Source: Sphingorhabdus_B sp046154385 (lineage in GTDB: Bacteria; Pseudomonadota; Alphaproteobacteria; Sphingomonadales; Sphingomonadaceae). Taken from it: DNA of 64,000 bases. The stretch covers positions 164,306-228,305 of the forward strand of contig NZ_JBJXFW010000045.1 of the NCBI RefSeq assembly GCF_046154385.1, given 5' to 3'. The position numbers were made by a program, and so were the translations under genes. This document shows, one piece after another, positions 18,227-27,735 of this stretch. Position 1 is the stretch's first letter. Each line of letters opens with the position of its first letter. The notes beneath the pieces are model-generated. The model had not been told where the DNA came from. It saw only the letters and a program-made list of their open reading frames with translations, and did not search any database.

Positions 18227-20419
18227 ATGTTTGACCGACCCACTATAATCGATGACGCTTTTACGCGCCGTGTTGCGGCGCAAGATTTTCCGGCACCGCG
18301 CAGCAATATTGCACCATTTTCAATTTCAACGCATCAACTGGTCGATCTGTTCGACAGCCAGATCATGAGCCGCCATCTCGATTTGTGGGCGCGGCGGTCG
18401 AAGGGGAAGACATTTTATTCGATTGGCAGTTCCGGCCATGAAGGCACCGCAGCGATGGCGACGGCGACGCGGCACACCGATATGGCGTTCCTGCATTATC
18501 GCGATGCTGCGTTCCTGATCCAGCGTAAGAAGCAGTTCGGCGGCCTGACCCCGTTATACGATATGGCTCTGTCTTTTGCCGCCTCTGCTGATGATCCGAT
18601 ATCGGGCGGAAGGCACAAGGTATTGGGCTGCGCCAATACGTTCGTTCCCCCACAAACCAGCACCATCGCCTCGCACCTGCCAAAAGCGGTGGGCGCGGCG
18701 CATTCACTGGGGATGGCACAGCGGTTGAAGCTTGAGGACGCTATCCTGCCGCATGATGCGGTGATCTTGTGCTCCTTCGGCGATGCGTCGGCGAACCATT
18801 CGACGTCGCAAGGGGCATTCAACTCGGCCTGTTGGGCCGCCTATCAGCATTTGCCGATGCCGATCATCTTCCTGTGTGAAGATAATGGCATCGGGATATC
18901 GGTGCGCACGCCGGGCGGCTGGATCGAAGCGAACTTCGCGCACCGGCCTGCGCTGCATTATATACAGTGCGACGGGGCAGACCTGAACGATGCCGTGCGC
19001 GGGTGCAAGGAAGCAGTCGACTATGCGCGGGCGCGGCGCAGGCCGGTGTTCCTGCATATGCGCACCGTCCGCCTGATGGGCCATGCCGGGGCAGACGTAG
19101 AGGCAAGCTATTCGGCGCTCGCCAATATCGAGGCTGCCGAGGCGCAGGACCCGTTGCTGCACAGCGCCCGCATTTTACATGAACAGGCGGGGCTTTCAGG
19201 GGACGAAATCGTCCAACGCTATCAGGATATGCGCGCTCGCGTCGACCATGTGGCGCAGGACGCGCTGGCCAAGCCACGGATCGAGACTGCGACTGACGTC
19301 ATGGCGTCGATTGACCCCATAAAAGGTTTCAAAGCATCGCCGACTTTGCCGGATGCACCGGCCCGTGATGCCCTGTTTGCCAAGGATCAGCGCAATTTGG
19401 CCAAGCCAGTAACGCTTGCGAAGTCCATCAACTTTGCGCTCGCCGATCTGATGCAGCGCTACCCCAATGTCGCGCTATTTGGCGAAGATGTGGCGCGCAA
19501 GGGCGGAGTGTACGGGGTGACCCAGGGGCTGCAGGAGAAATTCGGCGCGGCGCGGGTCTTTGATACATTGCTCGACGAACAGACCATATTGGGCCTCGCC
19601 ATCGGGATGGGGCATAATGGCTTTGTACCGATTCCGGAAATCCAGTTTCTGGCCTATCTGCACAATGCCGAGGACCAGATTCGCGGGGAGGCGGCCACTC
19701 TGTCCTTCTTCTCCAACCGCCAGTATCGCAATCCGATGGTCGTCCGCATCGCCGGACTTCCCTATCAAAAGGGCTTTGGCGGGCATTTCCACAACGACAA
19801 TAGCCTTGCGGTGTTGACCGATATTCCGGGTATCGTCGTCGCCTGTCCCTCAAATGCCGCAGACGCGCCCGCCATGCTGCGCGAATGTGTCCGGATGGCG
19901 CATGAGGATGGCAAAGTGGTTGTATTTGTCGAACCCATCGCGCTCTATCACACAACCGATTTGGTGGAGGCCAATGACGGGGCGTGGACGGCACCTTATG
20001 TTGCGCCCGCCGACGCGCAGCATATCGGCTTTGGCGAATTGCACCAGCATGGGAGTGGTTCGCAACTTGCGATCATAACCTACGGAAATGGTTATTTTCT
20101 TTCGCGGCAAGCAGAGGCTGAATTGCGCGCAGGGGGGATTGATTTGCGGATCATCGACCTGCGCTGGCTACACCCGTTGAACGATGCCGCCATAGTGGAG
20201 GTTGTTGCCGACTGCCGGAATATCCTGATCGTCGATGAAAGCCGCCGGACAGGCAGTTTGAGCGAGAAGCTGATGACCATACTTGCCGAGGCGGGGCGTG
20301 GGGATAGTACACGCCGGGTCACTGCCGAAGATTGCTTTATCCCCTTGGGCCCCGCCGCAGAGCTGGTTTTGCCAAGCCGCGAGTCGATCATCGCAGCGGC
20401 AAAGGCGGCTGTGGCATGA
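18227..20419 (+). CDS. 2-oxoacid dehydrogenase E1, alpha and beta subunits fused
   Basis: Thiamine-diphosphate enzyme of 730 residues. Residues 1-370 match the E1 alpha subunit, with a ThDP/Mg motif in FGDASANHSTSQGA...CEDNGIGIS, in which the usual GDG is GDA. Residues about 395-730 match the E1 beta subunit (ALFGEDVARKGGVYGVTQGL, PEIQFLAYLHNAEDQ, VDESRRTGS). The fold places it with branched-chain or pyruvate/acetoin-type E1 enzymes, which decarboxylate a 2-oxoacid and pass the acyl group to a lipoyl E2. No E2, E3 or lipoylation gene is nearby. ATG 18227 is chosen over an upstream ATG because it starts at the conserved part. Its stop overlaps the next start by 4 bp, so the two are translated together. 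Confidence 0.85.
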   Translation: MFDRPTIIDDAFTRRVAAQDFPAPRSNIAPFSISTHQLVDLFDSQIMSRHLDLWARRSKGKTFYSIGSSGHEGTAAMATATRHTDMAFLHYRDAAFLIQRKKQFGGLTPLYDMALSFAASADDPISGGRHKVLGCANTFVPPQTSTIASHLPKAVGAAHSLGMAQRLKLEDAILPHDAVILCSFGDASANHSTSQGAFNSACWAAYQHLPMPIIFLCEDNGIGISVRTPGGWIEANFAHRPALHYIQCDGADLNDAVRGCKEAVDYARARRRPVFLHMRTVRLMGHAGADVEASYSALANIEAAEAQDPLLHSARILHEQAGLSGDEIVQRYQDMRARVDHVAQDALAKPRIETATDVMASIDPIKGFKASPTLPDAPARDALFAKDQRNLAKPVTLAKSINFALADLMQRYPNVALFGEDVARKGGVYGVTQGLQEKFGAARVFDTLLDEQTILGLAIGMGHNGFVPIPEIQFLAYLHNAEDQIRGEAATLSFFSNRQYRNPMVVRIAGLPYQKGFGGHFHNDNSLAVLTDIPGIVVACPSNAADAPAMLRECVRMAHEDGKVVVFVEPIALYHTTDLVEANDGAWTAPYVAPADAQHIGFGELHQHGSGSQLAIITYGNGYFLSRQAEAELRAGGIDLRIIDLRWLHPLNDAAIVEVVADCRNILIVDESRRTGSLSEKLMTILAEAGRGDSTRRVTAEDCFIPLGPAAELVLPSRESIIAAAKAAVA

Positions 20420-21450
20420 AAGAGACTGCACTTGTCGTCTGCCCCGGACGCGGCACCTATAATGCGCCGGAACTTGGTTATCTGAAAACCCATCATGCCG
20501 GCCGCTGGGCGATGGTCGAACAACTCGACGCGCTCCGCCGTTCGCTGGGGCAGGTGCCGATTTCGGAACTGGACGGTGCCGAGAAATATGCGCCGTCGGT
20601 CCATATGACGGGCGATAATGCATCCCTGCTAATCTACGCCTGTGCCTTGGCCGATTTCGCGGCGATTGACCGGGAACGCTACGATATTGTTGCGGTCACC
20701 GGCAATTCAATGGGCTGGTATTTGGCATTGGCTTGCGCCGGAATACTCGATTTCGAAGGTGGAGCGCGGTTGGTCAACAATATGGGTGGTATGATGCACC
20801 AGCATGGCGTCGGCGGGCAAATCGTCTGGCCGATTGTGGATGCCGATTGGCGTGTCGATCCCGAAAAAGACAAATTAGTCAGTGAGATACATCAAGAAGT
20901 TGTATCTCTCCCTGATATAGAAGTCCATATTTCCATCCATCTCGGTGGCATGATCGTGTTCGCGGCGGATGATAATGGCCTGAAATGGTTGGCGGAGCGT
21001 TTGCCCAAGGACGACCGCTTCCCCATGCGTCTGATGCACCATGCGGCTTTTCACAGCCCGCTGCTCGACCATATCCCGGAAATGGCGCGCGCCGCCAATC
21101 CGTTGGCAGATTTCGGTGCCGGTGGGCTTTCGGCGGTGGACGGGCAGGGCAAGGTCTGGTCTCCCAAGGCATTCGATCCGGCTGCGATCTATGATTATAC
21201 TCTGGGAGCGCAGTTGAACCGGACCTATGATTTTACCCGCGCGGTTCAGGTCGCGGCGGCCGAATTTGCGCCGGATAAGATCATTGTCCTAGGCCCCGGC
21301 ACAACGCTCGGCGCACCTACCGCGCAGGCCCTGATCGCATCAGACTGGCGCGGCCTTTCCGGAAAAACGGATTTTCAGGCCCGTCAGGCGGAAAATCCGG
21401 TGATATTGTCGATGGGAATAGCCGATCAGAGGGCGCAGGTGGTCCGTTAA
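20416..21450 (+). CDS. FabD-like acyltransferase lacking the malonyl-binding Arg
   Basis: Protein of 344 residues with the malonyl-CoA:ACP transacylase fold: an N-terminal CPGRGTYN glycine loop, nucleophile Ser98 in GNSMG (GHSLG in FabD), catalytic His213 in HAAFHSPLL, and LGPGTTLG near the end. Aligned with E. coli FabD by eye, the Arg117 that binds the malonyl carboxylate (RLVEMRG) is replaced by Met123 (RLVNNMG), and the His before the nucleophile by Asn. This argues for a non-carboxylated acyl substrate. The ATG overlaps the E1 stop (ATGA), making a two-gene unit. A role linked to the acyl group produced by E1 is inference. Confidence 0.78.
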   Translation: MKETALVVCPGRGTYNAPELGYLKTHHAGRWAMVEQLDALRRSLGQVPISELDGAEKYAPSVHMTGDNASLLIYACALADFAAIDRERYDIVAVTGNSMGWYLALACAGILDFEGGARLVNNMGGMMHQHGVGGQIVWPIVDADWRVDPEKDKLVSEIHQEVVSLPDIEVHISIHLGGMIVFAADDNGLKWLAERLPKDDRFPMRLMHHAAFHSPLLDHIPEMARAANPLADFGAGGLSAVDGQGKVWSPKAFDPAAIYDYTLGAQLNRTYDFTRAVQVAAAEFAPDKIIVLGPGTTLGAPTAQALIASDWRGLSGKTDFQARQAENPVILSMGIADQRAQVVR

Positions 21451-21549
21451 GGGCGGTGCATACGAATAAGCGCTAGACGCGAGGGGTCGGCAAGCTAAGT
21501 GATGGCGCGTAATCGACGCGCAGGACGCCGATTGTTGGAGATAGGCTGC

Positions 21550-22995
21550 ATGAGCGAGCATAGTTCGACCCTCTTGTTATTCGGCGCGACCGGCGATCTT
21601 TCGCGGCGGATGTTGCTACCTTCCCTTTATGCGCTGCACGCCGACGAGCTGATCGACCCTGCCTTGCGCATTTTCGGCACCGCGCGCAGCGCCTATAGCG
21701 ATGCCGAGTTCCGCGAATTTGCGCGCACCGCACTTTGCGAATTTCTGCCGGAAGACCGCAAGGCAGAAGGCATGATCGATGCCTTCCTGCAGCGTCTCCA
21801 CTATCAGGCGCTGGATGCGTCGCAGCCTGACGGCTTTGCTGCGTTGGCCGACAAAATCGGCGACATTTCGGGCGGCCTTTCGATATTCCTATCGACCGCC
21901 CCGTCGTTGTTCGAACCCACCATCAGAGGACTGCACAGCGCAGGGCTCGCGGGCGACAATGTGCGTATCGGTCTGGAAAAGCCATTAGGCAATGATCTCG
22001 CCAGCAGTTGCCAGATCAACGATGCGGTCAACGCCGTCTTCCCGGAAAAGCGGACGTTCCGGATCGACCATTATCTCGGCAAGGAAACGGTGCAGAACCT
22101 GATGGCGCTGCGCTTTGCCAATATGCTGTTCGAGCCGTTGTGGAATGCGAATGCTATCGAGCATGTCCAGATTACCGTGAGCGAAACGGTCGGTCTGGAA
22201 GGACGTGCCGGCTTTTATGACGACACCGGTGCGCTACGCGATATGGTGCAGAACCATATGCTCCAGCTCGTGGCGCTAACCGCGATGGAGCCACCCGCCA
22301 ATCTGGATGCCACTGCAATCCGCGATGAAAAGGTCAAGGTGCTCCGCGCCTTGCGGCCCGTTGCCGAGGGCGATGTTGTGACCGGCCAATATGGCGATGG
22401 CGCAGTCAAGGGCGAGGCGGTGAAAAGCTATGATTCCGATCTGGGCAAGCCATCCGACACCGAAACCTTTGTCGCCATCAAGGCCTATGTCGATAATTGG
22501 CGCTGGCAGGGTGTACCCTTTTTCCTGCGCACCGGAAAGCGTCTGCCTGAACGGCGGAGCGAGATTGTGATCCAATTCAAACCGGTACCGCACAATGTGT
22601 TCGGCGCGCGCGGCGGACGGTTGGAGGCCAACACCCTGATCATCCGGTTGCAGCCGGAGGAATATGTGCGTCTGCTGGTCATGGCCAAGGAACCGGGTCT
22701 CGATCGCGGCGGGGTTACGCTGCGTGAAGTGCCGCTCGACCTGTCGCTTACCACCGCTTTTGCAGGATCGCGCCGCCGAATCGCCTATGAACGGCTCCTG
22801 CTCGATTTGATCGAGGGTGACCAGACCCTGTTCGTGCGCCGCGACGAGGTCGAGGCACAGTGGAAATGGGTCGATGCCATCCGGGATCTATGGAAGACGA
22901 CCGGATTGAAGCCCAAAAATTACGGCGCAGGTAGCTGGGGGCCCAATGCCGCCATCGCACTTGCCGAACGGGATGGAGTAAGCTGGCATGAGTAA
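21550..22995 (+). CDS. zwf: Glucose-6-phosphate 1-dehydrogenase
   Basis: First enzyme of the Entner-Doudoroff and oxidative pentose phosphate routes: glucose-6-phosphate to 6-phosphogluconolactone with NAD(P) reduction. The protein has 481 residues. The Rossmann motif FGATGDLSRRM is at the N-terminus and the active-site signature RIDHYLGKE begins at Arg171, with His174 in the substrate site. ATG 21550 follows TTGGAG; the longer frame from 21499 is not needed. It overlaps edd by 8 bp and heads a five-gene unit (zwf-edd-glk-eda-pgl) that holds nearly the whole pathway from glucose to pyruvate plus glyceraldehyde-3-phosphate. Confidence 0.97.
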   Translation: MSEHSSTLLLFGATGDLSRRMLLPSLYALHADELIDPALRIFGTARSAYSDAEFREFARTALCEFLPEDRKAEGMIDAFLQRLHYQALDASQPDGFAALADKIGDISGGLSIFLSTAPSLFEPTIRGLHSAGLAGDNVRIGLEKPLGNDLASSCQINDAVNAVFPEKRTFRIDHYLGKETVQNLMALRFANMLFEPLWNANAIEHVQITVSETVGLEGRAGFYDDTGALRDMVQNHMLQLVALTAMEPPANLDATAIRDEKVKVLRALRPVAEGDVVTGQYGDGAVKGEAVKSYDSDLGKPSDTETFVAIKAYVDNWRWQGVPFFLRTGKRLPERRSEIVIQFKPVPHNVFGARGGRLEANTLIIRLQPEEYVRLLVMAKEPGLDRGGVTLREVPLDLSLTTAFAGSRRRIAYERLLLDLIEGDQTLFVRRDEVEAQWKWVDAIRDLWKTTGLKPKNYGAGSWGPNAAIALAERDGVSWHE

Positions 22996-24811
22996 GCTGA
23001 ACGCCACCTTGGAAGCGGTTACCGCATGGGTCATCGAACGGTCAAAGCCGGGACGCGCTACCTATCTGGACCTGATTGCGCGGCAACGGGATGCGGGCGT
23101 CAACCGGCCCACCTTGAGTTGTGGCAATCTCGCCCATGGCTTTGCCGCCAGCGGTGAAGACAAGGCCGCAATCCGTGGCGGCAAGGCGATGAATATCGGC
23201 ATCGTCAGCGCCTATAATGATATGCTGTCCGCACATCAGCCCTATGGACGCTACCCTGAACAGATGAAGATCTTCGCCCGCGAAGTCGGCGCCACGGCGC
23301 AGGTCGCTGGAGCCACCCCGGCCATGTGCGACGGGGTGACGCAAGGGCAGGATTCGATGGAATTGTCGCTGTTCAGCCGCGACGTGATTGCCATGGCGAC
23401 CGCCGTAGGCCTGAGCCACGGGATGTTCGAAAGCATCGCGATGCTCGGCATTTGCGACAAGATCGTGCCCGGCTTGCTGATCGGTGCATTACGCTTCGGC
23501 CATTTACCGACGATATTGATTCCCGCAGGCCCCATGCCGTCCGGACTCGCCAACAAAGAAAAGCAACGTGTCCGTCAGCTATATGCCGAAGGCAAAGTCG
23601 GCCGCGCAGAATTGCTGGATGCGGAAGCTGCCTCCTATCATGGGGCAGGGACCTGCACCTTTTACGGCACGGCCAATTCCAACCAGATGATGATGGAAGT
23701 GATGGGGCTACACATTCCCGGTGCGGCCTTCATCAATCCGGGTACGAAATTGCGCACCGAATTGACGCGCGCGGCGGTGCACCGCCTTGCCGAAATCGGA
23801 TGGGAAGGCGACGATTACCGTCCGCTCGGCCTCTGCGTCGATGAAAAGGCGATTGTAAATGCCTGCGTCGGATTGCTGGCCACTGGCGGGTCGACCAACC
23901 ATGCCCTGCATATTCCAGCTATTGCGCGTGCGGCAGGCATCATGATTGATTGGGAAGATCTCGACCAATTGTCGTCCGTGGTGCCATTGATTGCACGTGT
24001 CTATCCCAATGGTTCGGGTGACGTGAACCACTTCCACGCGGCAGGCGGGATGGGCTATGTGATCCGCGAGTTGCTGGATGCAGGGCTGTTGCACCGCGAC
24101 ATCATGACCGTCGCGGCGGACGATCTGACCGCTTATGGTCAAGAACCGGTATTGCAGGATGAGCAACTGTGCTGGCGCGAGGCACCTGCTGTGACTGCCG
24201 ATGAATCGATGCTCCGCCCGCCCTCCAACCCGTTCAGTCCCGACGGCGGGATGCGGCTCGTCACCGGCAATCTGGGCCGCGCTACCTTCAAAACCAGCGC
24301 AGTCGATCCGGCGCGGTGGACCATTGAAGCGCCGGTGCGGGTCTTCCACGACCAGAACGACGCTTTGGCCGCGTTCAAGGCGGGTGAACTCGATCGCGAT
24401 GTGATCGTCGTTATCCGGTTCCAGGGGCCGGCCGCCAATGGCATGCCCGAACTGCACAAGTTGACCCCGCCGCTCGGTGTGCTGCAGGACAAGGGCTTCA
24501 AGGTCGCGCTCGTCACCGATGGCCGTATGTCGGGTGCGTCGGGCAAGGTTCCTGCAGCGATCCACCTCAGTCCCGAAGCTGCACGCGGCGGTGCCATTGC
24601 GAAATTGCAGGATGGCGATGTGGTTCGGCTCTGCGCCGATGACGGGTCTCTGAATGTTTTGGTCGATGAAGCGGAATGGGCGGGCCGGATGGCTGTTCCC
24701 ATGCCTTCGGGCCATGTGGGTACAGGACGCGAATTGTTCGCGCTGATGCGCGCCACCGCCGATGAGGCAGAGAAAGGCGGCTCGGCGATGCTGGCGGCAG
24801 CAGGTCTGTGA
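22988..24811 (+). CDS. edd: Phosphogluconate dehydratase
   Basis: Iron-sulfur dehydratase of the IlvD/Edd family that turns 6-phosphogluconate into 2-keto-3-deoxy-6-phosphogluconate. The length of 607 residues is typical. Cluster-ligand and family motifs are visible: NIGIVSAYNDMLSAHQPY, ATPAMCDGVTQGQ, GICDKIVPG, GTCTFYGTANSNQM and the C-terminal TDGRMSGASGKVPAAIHLSPEA. The start overlaps the end of zwf by 8 bp and its stop overlaps the glk start by one base, indicating tight coupling. Edd is the key enzyme defining the Entner-Doudoroff pathway here. Confidence 0.97.
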   Translation: MSKLNATLEAVTAWVIERSKPGRATYLDLIARQRDAGVNRPTLSCGNLAHGFAASGEDKAAIRGGKAMNIGIVSAYNDMLSAHQPYGRYPEQMKIFAREVGATAQVAGATPAMCDGVTQGQDSMELSLFSRDVIAMATAVGLSHGMFESIAMLGICDKIVPGLLIGALRFGHLPTILIPAGPMPSGLANKEKQRVRQLYAEGKVGRAELLDAEAASYHGAGTCTFYGTANSNQMMMEVMGLHIPGAAFINPGTKLRTELTRAAVHRLAEIGWEGDDYRPLGLCVDEKAIVNACVGLLATGGSTNHALHIPAIARAAGIMIDWEDLDQLSSVVPLIARVYPNGSGDVNHFHAAGGMGYVIRELLDAGLLHRDIMTVAADDLTAYGQEPVLQDEQLCWREAPAVTADESMLRPPSNPFSPDGGMRLVTGNLGRATFKTSAVDPARWTIEAPVRVFHDQNDALAAFKAGELDRDVIVVIRFQGPAANGMPELHKLTPPLGVLQDKGFKVALVTDGRMSGASGKVPAAIHLSPEAARGGAIAKLQDGDVVRLCADDGSLNVLVDEAEWAGRMAVPMPSGHVGTGRELFALMRATADEAEKGGSAMLAAAGL

Positions 24812-25782
24812 TGGAGATTGTTTCGGTCGATATCGGCGGCACCCATGCCCGCTTCGCCATTGCCGAGGTTTCCGGCGGGCGTGTCGTCTCGCTGGGTGAA
24901 GCGGTAACGCTCAAGACGGCGGAGCATGCGAGCTTTCAAACCGCGTGGGAGGATTTTGGCCGGATCACCGGAAAGCCTTTGCCGCGCGCTGCCGCAATCG
25001 CGATTGCCGGACCTGTCGATGCCGATGTGATTAAGCTGACCAATAATCCCTGGATTATCCGGCGGTCGCTGGTTTGCGAAAAACTGGGCGTTGACAGCTT
25101 CGTCATTGTCAACGACTTCGGCGCTGTGGGCCATGCTGTGGCGCAGGCAGATGCGGAGCATTTTCTGCACCTGACCGGGCCGGTGCAGCCCTTGGCCGAT
25201 AGTGGTACAATCAGCATCATTGGACCCGGAACCGGGCTTGGCGTCGCGCATATCTGGCGCAAGGGCGACGGTTACCATGTGCAAGCGACCGAAGGTGGGC
25301 ATATCGATTTCGCACCTCTCGACAGTATCGAGGATGCGTTGCTCGAACGGTTGCGGAAACGGTATCGCCGGGTTTCGGCGGAACGCGTCGTGTCGGGGCC
25401 GGGGCTAGTGGAAATTTACGAAGCCTTGGCCGCTCTGGAAGGCAAAGCCGTCCAGCAACTTGACGACAAGCAGCTTTGGCAATTGGGCATGTCGGGTGAG
25501 GACAGTCTTGCCGCAGCCGCTGTTGACCGTTTCTGTCTGTCGCTGGGCAGCGTCGCGGGCGACATTACCCTCGCGCAGGGTGGATTTGCAGGTGTCGTGA
25601 TCGCCGGTGGCCTCGGGCTGCGGATCAAGGATATCCTCGTCCGCTCAGGCTTTGCCGAGCGTTTCCGTGCCAAGGGGCGCTTCGAATCGTTGATGGCTGG
25701 AATTCCGGTTAAACTCATTACCCATCCGCAACCCGGCCTTTTCGGCGCGGCGGCGGCTTATGCACAGGAGCATGCGCAGTGA
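24811..25782 (+). CDS. glk: Glucokinase
   Basis: ATP-dependent glucokinase of the bacterial Glk (ROK-unrelated) family; 323 residues from ATG 24811. A GTG one codon earlier is possible, but the ATG gives the common TGATG junction with edd. Phosphate-binding motif VDIGGTHARFAIAE is at the N-terminus, with substrate-binding segments NNPWIIRR, IVNDFGAVGHA and the GPGTGLGVA loop. EGGHIDFAPL matches the glucose-contacting region. It feeds glucose-6-phosphate to zwf in the same operon, implying import of free glucose rather than PTS uptake (inference). Confidence 0.95.
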   Translation: MEIVSVDIGGTHARFAIAEVSGGRVVSLGEAVTLKTAEHASFQTAWEDFGRITGKPLPRAAAIAIAGPVDADVIKLTNNPWIIRRSLVCEKLGVDSFVIVNDFGAVGHAVAQADAEHFLHLTGPVQPLADSGTISIIGPGTGLGVAHIWRKGDGYHVQATEGGHIDFAPLDSIEDALLERLRKRYRRVSAERVVSGPGLVEIYEALAALEGKAVQQLDDKQLWQLGMSGEDSLAAAAVDRFCLSLGSVAGDITLAQGGFAGVVIAGGLGLRIKDILVRSGFAERFRAKGRFESLMAGIPVKLITHPQPGLFGAAAAYAQEHAQ

Positions 25783-26393
25783 ACGCAATCGAAACCATCA
25801 TGCGCACCGCACCGGTCATTCCGGTGCTCGTCATCGAAGACGTCGCCCACGCCCGCCCGGTCGCCGAAGCGCTTGTCGCCGGCGGGCTTCGCGTGCTGGA
25901 GGTCACCTTGCGCACGGCGGCGGCGCTGGATGTCATCGCGGAAATGAAGAAAGTGCCCGGCGCGATTGTGGGGGCAGGGACCGTTGTCGATATCCCCGGT
26001 CTTGAAAGCGCGATTGCCGCTGGTTCGGAATTTATTGTGTCGCCGGGTCTGACCGAAAATCTAGGAAAGGCTGCGGTTGCCAAGGGCATCCCGTTCCTGC
26101 CGGGCATCGCCAATGCGGGCGATATCATGCGCGGGCTGGATCTGGGCCTCAAACATTTCAAATTTTTCCCGGCTGAGGCGAATGGTGGGCTTCCGGCGTT
26201 GAAATCGCTGATCGGTCCCTTTGGCCAGTGCAAATTTTGCCCCACGGGAGGCATCAAACAGGAAACCGCTGCCGATTGGTTGGCCGTTTCTGAAATTTTA
26301 TGTGTTGGCGGTAGCTGGCTTGTTGGTAAAGGGACACCGGATGTTGTGGCGATAGAGGCCGCAGCGCGCGCCGCCGCGGCGCTACGCACATGA
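25779..26393 (+). CDS. eda: 2-dehydro-3-deoxyphosphogluconate aldolase
   Basis: Class I KDPG aldolase splitting KDPG into pyruvate and glyceraldehyde-3-phosphate. The protein has 204 residues. The Schiff-base Lys128 lies in FKFFPAEANGG, and the catalytic Glu is in LEVTLRT. GAGTVVD and FCPTGGI phosphate loops are present. It starts at GTG 25779, overlapping the glk stop by 4 bp, with CAGGAG seven to eight bases upstream. It completes the ED pathway encoded by this operon. Confidence 0.96.
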   Translation: MNAIETIMRTAPVIPVLVIEDVAHARPVAEALVAGGLRVLEVTLRTAAALDVIAEMKKVPGAIVGAGTVVDIPGLESAIAAGSEFIVSPGLTENLGKAAVAKGIPFLPGIANAGDIMRGLDLGLKHFKFFPAEANGGLPALKSLIGPFGQCKFCPTGGIKQETAADWLAVSEILCVGGSWLVGKGTPDVVAIEAAARAAAALRT

Positions 26394-26408
26394 TGGAGTA
26401 ACAAGCGC

Positions 26409-27116
26409 ATGGCCGAAGAAGTTGAATGGTGGGATTTTGATGCCGCAGAAGATCTGATCGATGCGGTCGTCGGCGATGTCAGCTTCATCATTGAAAGCGC
26501 TCTCGATGCGCGAGGGCAAGCCTTGGTTGCATTTCCCGGTGGTTCGACGCCAAAGCCGATTCTGGAAAAGCTGGCACAAGCCAATATCCGTTGGAAAAGC
26601 GTCACGATCATCCCGACCGACGACCGGTTGGTTGCGGTGGATAACCCGTTATCCAACGTCGCGATGATCGCTAAAATCTTCATTCCAAAGGGCGCAAGGG
26701 TTTTGCCAATTACCAGCGACGCCGCCGATCACAAACTTGCCGGAAATGCAGCAAACGCGCGGCTTGCCGATTTGCATTGGCCGCCCGACCTTGTCTGGCT
26801 GGGCATGGGGGCCGATGGTCATACAGCATCTATTTTTCCCGGACCGGACATGGACGATGCCCTGCATGGCGGCAAAGATATTCGGGCAGTTGGCGTGGCT
26901 CCCGATCCATTGCCGGAAGAAGCGCCGGTAAACCGGGTTACTCTGACCGCCGCCGCTATTGCATCGGCGCGCACGACAATTATTGTTATTTCAGGCACAC
27001 AGAAACGCGAAGTTCTGGAAAAGGCAATCGAAGACGGCGCGAAATCGACCAGTCCCGTCGGCCAAGTCTTGGAACGGATTACGATTCCGGTCGATATTTA
27101 TTGCCTTGATGCGTAA
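26409..27116 (+). CDS. pgl: 6-phosphogluconolactonase
   Basis: Hydrolyses 6-phosphogluconolactone to 6-phosphogluconate, the step between zwf and edd. The protein has 235 residues of the DevB/SOL/NagB-like family, with the phosphate loop FPGGSTPKP, TDDRLVAVDNPLSN, and LGMGADGHTASIFPG with its catalytic His. It starts 15 bp after eda with GGAG upstream, and it is the last gene of the operon. Placement at the end, after eda, differs from the zwf-pgl-edd order I would expect in many sphingomonads. A composite repeat follows directly after the stop. Confidence 0.95.
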   Translation: MAEEVEWWDFDAAEDLIDAVVGDVSFIIESALDARGQALVAFPGGSTPKPILEKLAQANIRWKSVTIIPTDDRLVAVDNPLSNVAMIAKIFIPKGARVLPITSDAADHKLAGNAANARLADLHWPPDLVWLGMGADGHTASIFPGPDMDDALHGGKDIRAVGVAPDPLPEEAPVNRVTLTAAAIASARTTIIVISGTQKREVLEKAIEDGAKSTSPVGQVLERITIPVDIYCLDA

Positions 27117-27132
27117 TGCTGGCGTGGCAAGG

Positions 27133-27206
27133 GTTGGGGACAGTCCCTAAAGGGACAGTTCCCGTATAGCGCAACCTTGGGGACTGTCCCTTTAGGGACT
27201 GTCCCC
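27133..27206. repeat. RAYT-associated composite palindrome, copy 1
   Basis: Two arms that are reverse complements flank an asymmetric spacer (GTATAGCGCAACC). Each arm holds two GGGAC-N-GTCCC palindromes, with N=A in the left arm and N=T in the right arm. One unit has a point change (GGGACAGTTCC). It lies between pgl and the convergent PilZ gene and could form a long hairpin that ends both transcripts. Confidence 0.88.
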
Positions 27207-27221
27207 GATAAACCCGCGCAA

Positions 27222-27608
27222 TTACACCCGGCGCATTTTGCTCGGCGCGGCCGGATTATTAAGCTTCTTGAGATAATTAGGCATTTCGATTTCGCTAGTG
27301 CCAACCGGTTTACGCGCATCTTTCGGGTTGATGGGATGGTCAAAGGCGATGCCAATTCGGCCTTCGGTGACCCACGCGACATGGCCGCTGATCCAACCTA
27401 TGCTTCGTAAATGAATTTCCACAGGTTCACCGCGCGCTACACGAAGCGGTGCTTCTGCCATCAATCCACCGGCAGAAAGGTTGCGAATTCGTACCTCGCG
27501 GTCATCGCTGATGCTGTTGAATCGCAATATTGCCTTAAGCAAAAGGCTATCACGGTTGTTGCCGCGTTTGGCGGACGCTGGGTTATCAATTTTCAACAGA
27601 TCGGTCAT
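27222..27608 (-). CDS. PilZ domain protein (c-di-GMP binding)
   Basis: Protein of 128 residues consisting essentially of one PilZ domain. The c-di-GMP signature is present in both parts: R15-xxx-R19 (RGNNR) and N43-x-S-xx-G (NLSAGG), followed by GEPVEIHLRSIG and a GHVAWVTEGRIGIAFD strand pair. Stand-alone PilZ proteins act as c-di-GMP receptors that bind partner proteins, often in motility or envelope polysaccharide control. It lies 127 bp downstream of dksA on the same strand. No ribosome site is obvious. A second PilZ protein is encoded at 38720. Confidence 0.85.
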   Translation of the reverse strand: MTDLLKIDNPASAKRGNNRDSLLLKAILRFNSISDDREVRIRNLSAGGLMAEAPLRVARGEPVEIHLRSIGWISGHVAWVTEGRIGIAFDHPINPKDARKPVGTSEIEMPNYLKKLNNPAAPSKMRRV

Positions 27609-27735
27609 ATCGCGCTACCAGAGAAGAAATTGTCTTCATGTTAAGCGATATTAGTGGCAGCGAAATGTAGCCAAAAGGTTAATATGGCACCAAAAGGTGA
27701 CGAATTTCGACAACATCAATTAACCAAATTTGCGA

